Shown here piece after piece: positions 24,708 through 36,201 of a stretch of DNA of 64,000 nucleotides. The stretch is from NCBI GenBank assembly GCA_020740775.1, contig JAHEWK010000015.1, forward strand, positions 558,001 to 622,000. The letters run 5' to 3'. Made by a program: the position numbers and the translations under genes. The notes under the pieces were generated by a model, which worked only from the letters and a program-made list of their open reading frames with translations, made no database searches and was not told the origin of the DNA. How positions within the stretch are numbered: the stretch's first letter is position 1; each line of letters starts with the position of its first letter. This DNA is from Ilyonectria destructans. Its lineage: Eukaryota; Ascomycota; Sordariomycetes; Hypocreales; Nectriaceae.

Positions 24708-25678
24708 GATGCCGGCTTTAGGAAACGACGATGACCAACAAGTGATAAAAGATACACGATGGTACAGTTGGAGCTTGTCGGGAAAGGGGGGTCGTTCAGT
24801 GAAGGCTCATATCATGAATGGCGCTTGCACCGTCTTAAGAGCGTGCCCGCAGGCCCCACGAAGGTTGGCTGGGGATGCGATGCAGCGTCGAGACTTGGGC
24901 GCAAGTGCCTGGAACGTCGTAGTCGGTAGCTAGGAGCCCAGGACGTAACTTCACTAGCTAGTAAGTGAGATTGAGAGTCGCGTGGATGGAGATAGCGGCT
25001 GTAGGGGCGTCAGAGAGGCGAGAGCTGGCGAGGCTGATGGATGAGTTTGTGGTGAGGCTCGAGGTTGAGCAGGCTGCGGGAGTCGCGTCTCCAACCTTGA
25101 GGAACTACAGTTGTGGTTAGCCGGAGATTAAGCGGACCTCACTCACAGACATTTGTCTACAACAAGAAGGAGTCTGTCCAATCTAGAACAGGCTCTCCTC
25201 GAGATGAATTAAGATTCTAGGCCACATTAGGGCGTTTTTCATAATTACTTAATAGCAAAACATAGATCGGTCTCGCTGGACTTCGCACACTTTTGGTCTG
25301 ATGCTATTGCGACAACGACCATGGCAGCATGAGCCAAGCGCACAGACCCAAACTGCATACCGGTACGTACCTCTTCACTTCCCTCAAGGTCCGTGATGAG
25401 CATGCACGATCCCTTTCCACTTCTGAGCATCAATCGCCCGAAGTCCCAAGCAAAATCGGACCCACGACTATCTCTTAACCTTGACCGCAACCATCAAAAC
25501 ACGACGTCGGTCCTTGCAGCGCATTGTTGATCGCGGCACTGTGTTTGCTTCACCGCCTCACAACGAGAATCTCATCCACTCATTCACGAGACCAGCTTTC
25601 AACTACACGCCTGCACAAGTCACAAAACCTAGAAGAGATCGCCTTAATTGCAAACACCCGAGTCACAGCCCTTGCACC
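24708..25678. promoter_or_regulatory. divergent promoter region of TAF5 and MED11
   Basis: About 970 bp separates the start codons of two RNA polymerase II machinery genes on opposite strands. No coding frame inside has support. The region must hold both promoters; no individual element could be assigned with confidence. Confidence 0.6.
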
Positions 25679-26224
25679 ATGGCGTCTTCGTCACAAGACG
25701 CCATCATGGAGGATGGTAGTGACGCCCGCGCGCACGAGGCCTTCACTGTCGAAGAGAACATCCACCAGCTCAACGACATCGACAAGTGCATTGTCCAGCT
25801 CATGAGCCATACCACCACCGCCCTCAACGCCCTCACCATCCCCTCAAACCCATCTGGCGCCACCGGAAACCCGCCCGCTGAGGGCACCAAGCCGCTGCTG
25901 AATCCCCCAGCCCAGAAGGAAGCCTTCCGTTCTTCCACAGATTCGTTCCTCACTACCCTTCACGCCATCGACGTCAGGATGAAGCGCCAGATCATGGCGC
26001 TTGAGGAGGCCGGCATTGTGAATCTCTCCAGCAGCCAGCGCCAGGACCACAGTGGCCCCGTCAAGGCATCATTGAAACCGAATGGTGTCGGCGCGGTGGG
26101 TAACTTGGACGTGGGATGGCTGAACAGCCGCGGGACGAGGGTGGAGCGAGACATGGAGCGAGAGCTTTGGGAAAAGGCAAAGGTTCTCTTGGAGAAAGAG
26201 GGCGAGACGATGAAGATGGACTGA
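25679..26224 (+). CDS. MED11: Mediator complex subunit 11
   Basis: A single exon of 181 codons. The frame is open 66 codons upstream of 25679, but the ATG at 25679 follows a good context (CACCATGG) and begins directly before the conserved part. The Med11 helical domain is visible as FTVEENIHQLNDIDKCIVQL followed by LMSHTTTALNALT, and a second helix in the FRSSTDSFLTTLHAIDVRMK region. Med11 pairs with Med22 in the Mediator head and contacts TFIIH and polymerase II. The C-terminal half, with a basic/acidic helix at the end, is longer than in yeast, as usual in filamentous fungi. Confidence 0.85.
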   Translation: MASSSQDAIMEDGSDARAHEAFTVEENIHQLNDIDKCIVQLMSHTTTALNALTIPSNPSGATGNPPAEGTKPLLNPPAQKEAFRSSTDSFLTTLHAIDVRMKRQIMALEEAGIVNLSSSQRQDHSGPVKASLKPNGVGAVGNLDVGWLNSRGTRVERDMERELWEKAKVLLEKEGETMKMD

Positions 26225-28486
26225 ATAGCGAGAAGGAAAGGTATCGGGATGATGAATATGGTGCGGCGTTTGGAACATGGTAAGCTCTAGGCCAGAGTTT
26301 CGGTTGGATCATATGTTGCTTTAGTACTGGAGTTTCTAAGGTTGAAGACGGTGAAATAGAAAGGGTCACAAAACTCCCAAAGTTGTTCAATGTCCGTGTG
26401 ATATGGAGAGCCTACAATTCTAGCGACAGTGTGCAAATCATTGTGCATCTACCCAACAACATCCGATATCGACTTTGCCACAAGTTGACCGGCAGTTCCA
26501 TTTTCGAACAGATGAGAACTGCGCTCATACACATACCCAAGAACACTAACCAAGTCCGACCCTACCCACCGCGTGCTATCAGTTGACGAAGTCTGGCGTG
26601 CACTTGTTGACATCCGGGAGAGCAGCAAGTAGATCAGTTTCTCCATATCGTCCTCAAAATATGGCCGCCAACTCATGCCGCATTCCAGCTCTGACAACAG
26701 CTTGTGGTGGCGCAGCCCGTGCAGCCAGTAGGTCGGCGCCAAGACCAGAAAAGAGAGTACTGACGCAGAGGTGATGGCATTACTACCAGTAACACGTAGC
26801 ACTCAATGCGACTCATGATGTGAATGATGTCCACTCTCCACATTTGCATCACAAGGGGTGGGCTTAATGAAGTTTGTAGACAAAAATGATGCGAGTAAGT
26901 CCATGCAAGCAACCAAGCAAGCTGTCACTGAGACGTGCGATACAATCAGCTTTGTAAGTGGACCCGCGGAGAACAAGCTTAACAGTAAACATGAGATGAT
27001 ACGGTAAATATTTGGAGTATTGCAATTCGCACACAGGTATAAGCTCCTTCGCCAAAGCCTCAGCTGGACTAAGATATCTACTGTAAATCAGCGGGTGTGT
27101 TGTGAGTCTAAAGTATTACCTTGTTTATTAAAATTGGGCTTAATAACTTTTATAAAAAATATATTATAAGGTATAAATGCTAAGAATTTATCCTCATACA
27201 TTTTTATTCCCCCAACTCCTCTATCAGGATAGTATCATTTGGGATTGAGGCATGCAGTTCCGTGTGCAAATAGCAATACTCAAGGGCACCATCGCAGCGC
27301 ACTCGAAATTACGGCACTGTGCTTGTCTCCCCCGCCTTCAGAGAGCCCCTGGCCCTAACCCTCGCGCCTGTCCTTCGATTGCCGCGTCAATCTCGCCCTC
27401 CGCGGTGAGTGCAGTCGCGTACTTCTCCATGTTGCGAGCCTCGATAGCAGAACCATACGAGTTCCAGCAAATCAGTCGTTTCCATATCACCTGGTGCGTC
27501 TGACTGAGGCGCCACAGTCGCGCAGTTGTCTGGATCTCTGTCGAGAGGTTCGATGCACTCTCGGCGATGAGGCCGCGGTGATAGGCCTCACACTATATAC
27601 CTACGTGTTCTCGGATGTACCAATCAAGGCATTTCGTCCCAGGCGACACAAAGCAACTGTATTAAACCACGGCGTGGATTTTGGGACAGCCGGATATACC
27701 GGACGCATCTTTGGTGTCAGGACAGCTGCCCCACTCCATACCCCAACCCCTCCGTTTGCTCTCGCCTGGATCTTGCTTGGATCTTGCCCAGTTCTGTCTT
27801 GGATTGCTTGCGTGCCCACCCGTTGACGTGCGCCGGGGTGGGTTAGACGGGTATGTATCGTGGCCCCAGTCCGCACCACACGACCAATCAGCGTCCGATT
27901 CAGTGTAATCGGGAGACCGCCGTGGCTGCTTTCGCTGCCGACTACTCCGGCGCTTGGCAGGGACAGACCCCCCACTGTCGTCAACATGTACTTGCCTCCG
28001 AACTTCCGTGCAGGCCAATTCTTGGGTTCCGCCGTATTGACCGGCAGGCTTATCCACAAACCTAGGTATCCGATGCAGCCTCTGGCAGCTTCCGTGCCTA
28101 TGGCTGGGTCCCTTTTGGGGGAGCTCTTCCCCTTCCCTCCTTCGTGTTTACCTTTGTGTTTGCCCTCACCTCCACCAAACTTCATCGCGTCACCCTCACC
28201 AACCTGCGCACTCTTGCACTCGCGGCGCTTCCATCCGGCAAACACGGCCAATTCGCTTGCTGCTTCAAACCCCAGCGCTCGCTAATCGAGCCCTTCTCGG
28301 CATCGAAACTCGTCGCAGTCCAATCGCTATATCTCCACTAATAACGCCTGGGACGATCCCCCCACCCCCCCGAAGCGAAGCCTGCGACACGGCGTTTGAG
28401 ACGCTCCCAGGGAGCATCGGACGTTCATCGAGCCATTTTGAAGATCCCGAAACACATTTTCGAAACGCGACCTCGAAACCTGCGTC
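26225..28486. other. gene-free stretch with small AT-rich patch
   Basis: No supported gene. The segment at about 27100-27240 is AT-rich (for example TTTTATAAAAAATATATTAT) and may be a decayed repeat. Frames at 26449-26802 (minus) and 27601-28251 (minus) are open but lack domains and conserved-looking sequence. The last 500 bases are pyrimidine-rich and probably the leader of the Ytp1-like gene. Confidence 0.45.
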
Positions 28487-30109
28487 ATGGCGATAGAATA
28501 TAGGGCGAGGGCATTCGCTGTGCCCTCGTTCTCGGCAATTGTAGCATTCAGCTTCTTCGGCACCATGGCGGAAGCCCACGATCACGACGGTGGCCACATC
28601 CCCGAGGGTCAAACCGTCTCCCTCAAGCCTTTGGTGGGTGCTAATTGATCATCTACGATACGGTGGTTTGGAGCTGACGATGAATTAGGACACGATCCTA
28701 TGGATTCACATCTTCACACAGATGCTCGCCTACGGTGTCATTTTCCCAATTGGCATGGTCCTGGGTGTATGTTAACTCGATTCCCGGAACCTCCGGACAG
28801 CATTGCTAACCCTCAGTAGATGACCAAAAACCGATGGCATGTACCGACGCAGGCCGTTGGTACAATCCTCGCGATCGTGGGCTTCTTCTTGGGCCACGCA
28901 CACAAGGGCCGTGAATTCATTCCCAATCACGTCCACGGAACATTCGCCCACATCCTCCAGCTGCTCCTCGCCGCGCAGGTATTTCTGGGCATCTACCTTA
29001 GGGGCCACTGGGAGAAGGGCATCCATGGCAAGATCCGGAAAATCGTCCGGCCATTTCACTCCATATTTGGAAAGCTTATGCCGCTCCTAGCATGGACGCA
29101 GATGGTCTTTGGTGGCGTCACAGCCCTCGGCTTCTGCCAGGGAGACCACCTCGGTCAATGTGCGGCTCACTTCATTATGGGTGGTGCCTTCATCGGCTAC
29201 GGAATTATCCTCACTCTCATCCTCATGGTCGGCCAGATTTGGATCCGAAACCGGGGGCGGTCCCAGGAATTCTATGACAGCGCCTTCATTGCCGCCTGGG
29301 GTTGTGTCAACACGTTTACGGAACACCGCTGGGGAACTGATTGGGTCAAGAATGATTGGCAACACACCACCATGGGAATAATATGGTGGGCTGCCGGTTT
29401 AGTTGGCGTCTGGCTCAGTAGAGATCGTGACGGAAACCCGAAGCGCAACTTTATTCCTGGCTTCGTCATCTTGATCACTGGCTGGGGCATGTCCGCACAC
29501 CCACAGGAGCTGATGGTCAGTGCTGCGACGCATAGCATGTTTGGCTACACTCTCATGGGTGTTGGTATCACTCGAATTATCGAGATTGCTTTTGTGCTCA
29601 AGGATGCGCATTCCATCGCCGATGACGGACGCTCCATCAACAGCTTCCAGTATATTCCTGTTTTCGTAAGTCACATATCCGTATCCACATTTACTTATCC
29701 TTACTAACACAAACAGCTGTTGTACGCCTCTGGATTCTTGTTCATGGGTGCTACTGAGGAGCAGATGGCCCTTGTGGATGGCTCCCGCATGGACCATGTC
29801 TCTTACATTCTGATCCTCTTCTCCATGGCCTCCCTCGTCTTCCTCTTCGCCAACATGCTCATCCATCTCTGGGATCGTCTCGCGAACCCAATTATGAATG
29901 GAAAGGATTTCAGTCACGAATACACGCACATTAACGGCCATCCCGTGGAGGATGGACAGGCTCAGGATGCTCAGGAATTTGAGCTGGACGGATTGGTGAG
30001 CGATGATGAAGATGACGGTCGGAGAATGCAGGACAGGAGGAGCATGGATAGCACAAGTCCCGACACACCAAGCACTTTGGGTAAGAACAACGAGACACGG
30101 GCTCGTTAA
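28487..30109 (+). CDS. YTP1: Ytp1-like integral membrane protein
   Basis: Four exons, 28487-28633, 28689-28766, 28820-29665 and 29717-30109, encode 487 residues. A signal sequence (FSAIVAFSFFGTMAEA) leads into a short His/Asp segment AHDHDGGH. The DUF2427 domain follows with paired helices (TILWIHIFTQMLAYGVIFPI and a second HGTFAHILQLLLAAQVFLGI), a cytochrome-b561-like arrangement. The C-terminal Ytp1 domain contains GVNTFTEHRWG-type sequence (CVNTFTEHRWGTDW), WGMSAHPQELMVS and several further membrane helices. Conserved His residues inside the helices suggest metal or haem binding, but that is inference. The function of Ytp1 is unknown even in yeast. The cytosolic tail is acidic and Ser/Asp rich. 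Confidence 0.85.
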
Positions 30110-30528
30110 AATGTTCTTCAATACGAACGAGGGGACGGGTTTTGGATAACGATTTGAAGACGAAGCAAAATGCTCCGGGGCGTCTTGGCATGGATTTGGA
30201 TATCCACTGTGATATATTGGCCGTTCTCATAATACTATCAGATTTTGAACATAAATAGATTGTATCATAAGGGAAAAGTTCTAAATTGCAAATCCAAAGG
30301 AGATGGTGAGGAGCATAGAGTTACCGTTTGTGTGGGTGTGCGCTACTGCAGCCCGGAGTAGTTCAAGCAGCGGGGTCTAGCGCCAGTCCCTCACCGAGTT
30401 CTGACCGGAAAACGAACTTTGCCCGCCGCAATTCTTCTTCCCGCCGCAATCTACGAATTTCGAACTTCGACACCTCGCCGCACCTCAAACCGTCCCGCCC
30501 CCCGCGCGCGACTAGAAGAATCGCAAAA

Positions 30529-30915
30529 ATGCCTTCCAACGGAAACCTCAACGGCCCGTCCAAGAACCGCCTGGCCGCGCGCCGGTCCAAGGGCAAGGCG
30601 GACCGTCGCAAGCGCTCCCAGATGCCCAAGGACAAGGTCGCCAAGGCCGATACCACTCGCGGAGCCCGACCGGGCATCATGCCGACCAGCGGACCTCGGG
30701 CGAAGTTGAGCTCCAAGAAGGCCAAGAAGTTGGAGAAGAAGATGGGCTATGCGCTGAAGAGGAAGATGGAGGCCGACGGAGAGGCCGAGATGAAGGGTAC
30801 GTTTCGCCGAGGCGCACAAGTAGGATTATGGGGATTTGATGCTAATTGTGTGCGTTTAGATGCGCCTGCCGAAGACGGAGACAAGGTCGAGGAGGTTGTT
30901 ATGGAGATCCAGTGA
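30529..30915 (+). CDS. ALB1: ribosome biogenesis protein Alb1-like
   Basis: Exons 30529-30796 and 30860-30915 give 107 residues; the intron has GTACGT, a GCTAAT box and TAG. Reading through the intron would add 22 residues of unrelated sequence, so the spliced form is preferred. The protein is small and very basic: it starts MPSNGNLNGPSKNRLAARRS, continues with KGKADRRKR, and has a Lys-rich helix (SSKKAKKLEKKMGYALKRK) and an acidic tail. This matches fungal Alb1, the partner of Arx1 on pre-60S particles, which shuttles between nucleus and cytoplasm. The upstream frame is also open but the ATG at 30529 has an A-rich context (CAAAAATG). Confidence 0.72.
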   Translation: MPSNGNLNGPSKNRLAARRSKGKADRRKRSQMPKDKVAKADTTRGARPGIMPTSGPRAKLSSKKAKKLEKKMGYALKRKMEADGEAEMKGTFRRGAQVGLWGFDANCVRLDAPAEDGDKVEEVVMEIQ

Positions 30916-31265
30916 GGGAGATTGTTGGGCGATACGGATATGGTGCAGAGATTGCACCGTCGCTCTATGGACTGTCACGGATTTTCGACGTCCACGGGCT
31001 TTGATGACACCACGCGAGGTTGGCCAAACTGCAAGCTGAAGGACGGGATCAAGTACTGACGTACAAGAAGGCTATACTTTGAACGACACTTGCTTTACGA
31101 AGACGCTACATGGGACGGAATTAGCCGGCATATCATAAGGATAGACAAAATGAATTTTTAGTTTCTACACCAAGGGCTTTGATCTTCTATCTCTTGTTCG
31201 TCCGGGAGTTTGAGGCTGCCATGGCATTCCAAATCATGCCCCAACTCCTCGGTTGTAAGGGACTG

Positions 31266-31577
31266 TCAAGTGGCCTCTGACGTGGACTGATATTGCACTC
31301 CATTTTGCATTGTAACGTCCTCCGCCTCTCGCGTAGGAATAGGCCTGGCTCGAGGCGAGGGTGCGTCCTCCCGCTGGTATCTTACTGGGGCGGCGGGTGC
31401 GGGTGGGAAGTTGGCTCGGCCAGCGTGTCTGAAGTTGCTTCTCGAGGAGGTATCGCTGGATGACAAGCTGCAGATGCTGGATGACTCTTTGCTCGTTGCG
31501 TCCGTGTCGGGACTGTGACGGTCGCCGATGTCTGGGTTTTGGTCCGACCAGGTGCAGCAGAACATGGTGAAGAACAT
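31266..31577 (-). CDS. hypothetical small Ser-rich protein
   Basis: An uninterrupted frame of 103 codons starting MFFTMFCCTWSDQNPD. It has an N-terminal Cys pair, a Ser-rich centre (SSSICSLSSSDTSSRS) and a Pro/Arg-rich part (PPAPAAPVRYQRE). I do not recognise it. The CC near the start could be a lipidation site, which is speculation. It lies alone in a 2-kb interval between Alb1 and the acidic orphan. It could be a real small gene or chance. Confidence 0.35.
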   Translation of the reverse strand: MFFTMFCCTWSDQNPDIGDRHSPDTDATSKESSSICSLSSSDTSSRSNFRHAGRANFPPAPAAPVRYQREDAPSPRARPIPTREAEDVTMQNGVQYQSTSEAT

Positions 31578-32896
31578 GGTGAGCTGACAGGATTCTTTGA
31601 CAGGAGCTTGGAGTTCGATATCTTACGGAGAGGAAGCAGGATTGAAGTAAGGGTATAAGTAGGTCTCGAGATGACTGGTCGTGCTGCTTGAGATGAGTTG
31701 GCTATGATTGCTACCTCCCGGACAGTGGACGCACAGTCATGAGTTCATGGCGATGCTGTCAGGCGAAGAGAATCGGTACCATCGATGTGTTGACGAACTG
31801 TGATTTAATGAGCAATTCACAGGACGTCATCGCATTGTTTGCTGCTGCTCTTCACAAGCAAAATGTGGTGAGTGGGGCGGTGATACTCTGCCGAGGACCG
31901 ACGGGGAGTCACAGAGGGACGGTTGGGACGCGTAATGACAGATAGATTTGCAGTATTGCGCCCTTTGACAGGACTTCCATCCCATGTAGCTACGAGGTGT
32001 GTGTATTGTCGATGTTCGCTCAGGTCAACTCATCGAACTTTATGCCTAAGTCATGGTGATATGTCTGACGTTGGAGACTTGGGCATCATGAAACGGAAAA
32101 GGTATGTTTGCCTATTGTCTGCTACTGGACCTCCAGCCATAGTTGCTAAATGGTACATGAAAAGACACAGAGCTGATAACTAGGCGGGCTGTTAGGAGGT
32201 GTAAAGCGGCAGACCGAAGTGATGCTCTCGCGAAATTGTGAGAGATTGTGGCGCTGACAAAAGGTGCACCAACTCAAGCTCTGTCTATTGTTCTCCTTGC
32301 AATGCCGAATAAGGCAGACGGGCTTCTACCGAATGGAGACACTGGAAATGGGCAGCGAGTGCAATTGTCAGTCTTATGCAGCTGGCAGAGAAAGGAGGAA
32401 GTGGAGCCGACAATTGACAATGAGAATGGTGGTGACAGTGAGGAGACTCGGAGCTCGGGGCGCTTAAACCGGATAAGGATTGTGGAAAAGAGAAGACAAT
32501 GGGTGCATAATTCCCATTGATGCTTTTTGGCGGTGGCGTCAATAGGTGCATGCACCGCGGCCATGAATCACATATCGCGGTATTCAACCTGACACGCAAA
32601 TGCTGCAGAGGGCATTGTCTTCACGGTATCATCCTTTTGAAGTATTTATTTGCCCTCATACTTTCCCTCTTTCCTCCATCCTCTCTTGTTTCGTCCATTT
32701 CCGCATATTTCTCGTGGAAAAGATTGCATCTCTTGACTTGGTTCCTTCCCTCTTCCACCTCCCCGCCCCGGTGGCCAGCTGTCGCCAGGTCTCTCCCAAC
32801 TGGGATTCTTACGACGCGTCCCACCGCTCCTTCCCGCGTTTCACTCTCTCAATTCCGTTCAATTCTTCCATCGAAGTCGTCAATTCTGTTCTTACG
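31578..32896. other. spacer and leader of the acidic orphan gene
   Basis: No supported gene. From about 32640 the sequence becomes pyrimidine-rich (CTCTTTCCTCC, TTCCCTCTTCC) up to the start codon at 32897, as in many fungal promoters and 5' leaders. Confidence 0.5.
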
Positions 32897-34206
32897 ATGA
32901 ATACCACCAAGCGAGGCGCCGAGGAGATCTCCTCCATTGACAACGACAGCCCCGATGACGGTGTTGACCTCCCTCTCCACAAAGCACCTCGCCGGTACGA
33001 ATCCCCTTCTTCTCAATCGACCAGTAAGTCTTCAAGTTTCCAATTCTTCGTGGAAGTCCCTCTCTAACGCAGCTAGTGCAAGATGGCACTAACAGTCCTT
33101 GCGAGCAATCCTTCGCAGAGTTCCTCGCCAACACCCTGCCAGTCGCCCTCATCGATCCCGAAGTCTTGCAGTTTTTGGTGTTCCAATCCAACCTCCGCCT
33201 CGATTTCGCCAAGCGAGAGGGAGTTGACATCACCGAGCTTTCCATTGGTGACGATTGTCTGCCTGTCTGGCCCGGTTTCAGCTGGGATCCTTCTGTCGAA
33301 TCACTCCATTCCACCATCCAGCGTCGTCTGGCGAATCTTGAATTGGCCCAAGACCTTGGAAACCTTGTTCAAAACGACATCATCGCCAAAGGGAACCGGA
33401 AGCTTGATGAGGCTCGCCTATTGGGGGTTCAGTTGGAAAGTGTCGTCATCGGCAATGGTCTTCTGCCTGTCTGGGGAGACGACGCATTCAAGGATGTGGG
33501 TTCTGAGCATGAAGACAACGAAGAGGAGGAACTTTCACAGATGGCCAGTCACCTCTGGTTGAGCAATTCTTCCACTTGTGTCGGAAGCTCTTCCGATGCT
33601 ACGACAATGGGTACACTAGTTGGCTCTGACACAAGCCCCAGCCCCATTGTCCTCACATCGCCTGTCAGTTTCTGTTCCGACAGCTCTGACTCCGACTCGT
33701 GCCCCGACTCTGACGCCGAGAATGTTCCACCTTGCCCCGAAAACGACAGCCTTTTCGCCATCACCCTTAACAACCTCGTCTATGATCAAGCTTACTGCTC
33801 TGAAGATGATGATGCCCAGAATGTTGTTCACGACGTCGAAGTCGCCGGCGCCCCCCGAAGCCACTCCCATGTCGATCTTGAGGTCTACGTTGCCAATAAT
33901 GACGACGAGGTTTACGACTTGCCAGAGATGGAATTCGCCATTGACCGAGATGCTTTCGAGTACTGGCACCAGACAGACGAAGCCATCGACGTCGAGGTTC
34001 CAGGCACCGAGTTGCGCTGCACTGGAGAGATCATCTCAATTGAGGAGGTCGACGACGAAGAGGCGGCCCGCGTCATTGCTGCGAATGCGAAAGCCAATGT
34101 CATCTTTGACCCCATCCCGGTCATTGAGGAACCTGATGAGGCTGATGACCTTCCACTTCGATACCAGGCAAGCATGGCGCACACAGCCTCCATGTCCCCC
34201 CAGTGA
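32897..34206 (+). CDS. acidic protein of unknown function
   Basis: Exons 32897-33023 and 33077-34206 give 418 residues. The intron has GTAAGT, CTAAC and TAG; the acceptor was placed at 33076 because only this keeps the frame (A/TG forms a Met codon). I do not recognise a family. The N-terminal 45 residues are hydrophilic. The middle has two degenerate copies of an IGxxxLPVWxG motif, IGDDCLPVWPG and IGNGLLPVWGDD, with helical segments between. The second half is strikingly acidic and Ser rich (SDSSDSDSCPDSDAEN, EDDDAQNV, DVEVPG...). There is no signal peptide or membrane segment. The length and intron quality argue for a real gene. Confidence 0.75.
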
Positions 34207-34820
34207 GGAGACGACACCGTGTTCAGCTTCTCGCCGAGATCATTGAGGGAACAGAAGACGATTCACATAGTGAATCGCTTCATCTTCGTTCTCTATGACA
34301 TTTCCATCCACCATTGGCGTGTATTTGGAACAATTTGGAGGATCAGGGACCCATTATTATTTGCTTGTTGATCGGGACGAGGATAGCCATTTACTTATCA
34401 GTTGCTTCATTGTTATTTGGTCGTGCGATGGTATCGCATTGGGGGTTCGACATTTTCCGCGTTTCTATGGAAGGATCTGAGAGGGATATGGATTTGTGCC
34501 TACTTTCGGAACGGGTAGGATCTTTACGGGTGCATGATATGAGGCTTCATGCAATGGACATGGAACAAATGTCGCCAAGAGTAGTGGGATGAGATGGTTG
34601 AGGTCATTTTATCCATCTCAATTTTACTCTACTTTCTGACAAACATCTTTGGCGCATTGTTCAATGAGCTCTTCCAACTTGACTTGATGGTTCGGTGACC
34701 TTCTTGTGACATGCTCCCCTGATGCCGTTGAGCTCACTCTTTCCATCCATACAAGATCCACGGACGTTTCGATCATCTCTCACTCAGCTTGAGGTGTGTG
34801 TCTTGAATACAGTAACACAA

Positions 34821-36056
34821 TCAATCAAGAGACATGTCACCAACTTTGTCCAACACATGGCGCACTCTCTCAAACTCCTCCTCCAATCGCTTCACACGTC
34901 CTTCGAGCTCAGCATTCTTTCTCTCCAACTCCTCTTCGCGCTTTGTGGCAGAGGCACTTGTCAGGCGCAGCTTTGTCTTCCTAGGGGTTTTTCGAGGCAC
35001 GCTAGGGCCACGGCCAGTCGAGGGGCTGCTTGGGCTCATCGGACTCGGCATCGACGTGAGATCAATCGGGGAAAGGAAAGATGTCGTATAGTTGCCGGTC
35101 GGCGTGGTGAATGGGCTTGTTGGCTTAGGACCCCCGTTCTTCTCGGATGCCGCCTGGTGTGGTGTTGAGTTGTTGTGCATCTTAAATCCGACACTGGATA
35201 GGAAATGCCGTCCGTATTTCGGACACCCGACTTGCATGCACCGGAGGTTGGTTTCATCACCCACGTCCTTCTTCGAGTTCTCAGCATCTGCAGAGCTGTC
35301 AACGGCAGACCGGTGCTCAGGCTTCTTCAAGTGGTTGAAGTACCCCGTGGTGGAAGCAAACGTATGCTCGTACTGGGGGCAGCCGACTGAGTTGCATCGA
35401 AGGCTTCGGATTGCTTCCTGTTCTGCCTCGAGGGCAACGCCAAAAGACAGACGGTCGCGGAGGGCGTGGCCGATAGCTAAGGCGGAGACGTGGGATACAG
35501 CGCTGGCGTGTCGACTCCACTCCGACTTGCAGACGTAGTCAGTCTTGTAGAAAAAGCAGCAAGGCTCCTTGCATATGTACTCTCCCGGTTGCGATCTCTT
35601 TGCAGGCGTCTTGGTAGCGCGTTTGGTGGTGCTACTCGGTGGGTTATCGACTTGGTAAACGATGAAACATTCCGGGAGGTCGTCCTTGGATATTTCATGC
35701 TTGTGAGATGCTGAGCCCAAGGCGTGCTTCAAATACATGGCCCTAGACGCGAACTCGGCCCCGAACCTGTCGCATTCTGCTTCGCGACACTCCCACTCGA
35801 TCTTGTGCTGGCTGGCACGAGCATGGCGCTTGAGGGCCGGAGCGGCAGCAAATTTGGCGTTGCATTCTGCGCACTGGTACGGTCCAGTGTGCCAGTCTAG
35901 CTCGTGCTCGATGCATCTTTCAGCAAAGGGGAAGACGAAGCCGTCACAGCCTTCGTGCGGGCAGGAGAACGTGAGATCCTCACAGGAGTTCGGTGAAGTG
36001 AGGATCAAGTACCCAGGGGGCACGATCATGGGCTGGTCATCTTCTGGTACAGCCAT
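34821..36056 (-). CDS. C2H2-type zinc-finger protein with C-terminal coiled coil
   Basis: The coding part is one exon of 411 codons beginning MAVPEDDQPMIVPPGY. The upstream frame is open but no in-frame ATG precedes 36056, and a leader intron fits at 36140-36201 (GTGAGC to CACAG). Several C2H2-like units are visible: FSCPHEGCDGFVFPF...HELDWH, YQCAECNAKFAAAPALKRHA, WECREAECDRFGAEF...KH, and later degenerate ones around CNSVGCPQYEHTFA and CMQVGCPKYGRHFL ending in paired His. A Ser/Pro-rich segment with TPTG and SPSSPSTGRGPS follows, then a coiled coil (EEELERKNAELEGRVKRLEE). It is probably nuclear. It marks the right end of the core gene block. Confidence 0.8.
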   Translation of the reverse strand: MAVPEDDQPMIVPPGYLILTSPNSCEDLTFSCPHEGCDGFVFPFAERCIEHELDWHTGPYQCAECNAKFAAAPALKRHARASQHKIEWECREAECDRFGAEFASRAMYLKHALGSASHKHEISKDDLPECFIVYQVDNPPSSTTKRATKTPAKRSQPGEYICKEPCCFFYKTDYVCKSEWSRHASAVSHVSALAIGHALRDRLSFGVALEAEQEAIRSLRCNSVGCPQYEHTFASTTGYFNHLKKPEHRSAVDSSADAENSKKDVGDETNLRCMQVGCPKYGRHFLSSVGFKMHNNSTPHQAASEKNGGPKPTSPFTTPTGNYTTSFLSPIDLTSMPSPMSPSSPSTGRGPSVPRKTPRKTKLRLTSASATKREEELERKNAELEGRVKRLEEEFERVRHVLDKVGDMSLD

Positions 36057-36139
36057 CTGGACTGGATCTCGAGCGAGAAGGGGGGGTTTGGACTTGGTCG
36101 TCGAGTTCGATTGTGTTTTGAAGCTGAGCACTCTTGATT

Positions 36140-36201
36140 CTGTGCACAACGTCAGTAGAGAGTCAGGGATACAGACTCCTCATTCCTTGGAGAATGCTCA
36201 C
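36140..36201 (-). other. probable 5' leader intron of the zinc-finger gene
   Basis: On the minus strand a GTGAGC donor at 36201 and a GTGCACAG acceptor at 36140, with CTGAC between, delimit 62 nt upstream of the start codon. The size matches coding introns here. There is no transcript evidence. Confidence 0.5.

Noticed and set aside
26449..26802. 117-codon minus-strand frame with a hydrophobic start
   Set aside because: Could be a gene fragment, but no partner exon or conserved motif was found.
27601..28251. 216-codon minus-strand frame
   Set aside because: Gly/Lys-rich then featureless; no start context or domain, and it runs into the pyrimidine-rich leader of the Ytp1-like gene.
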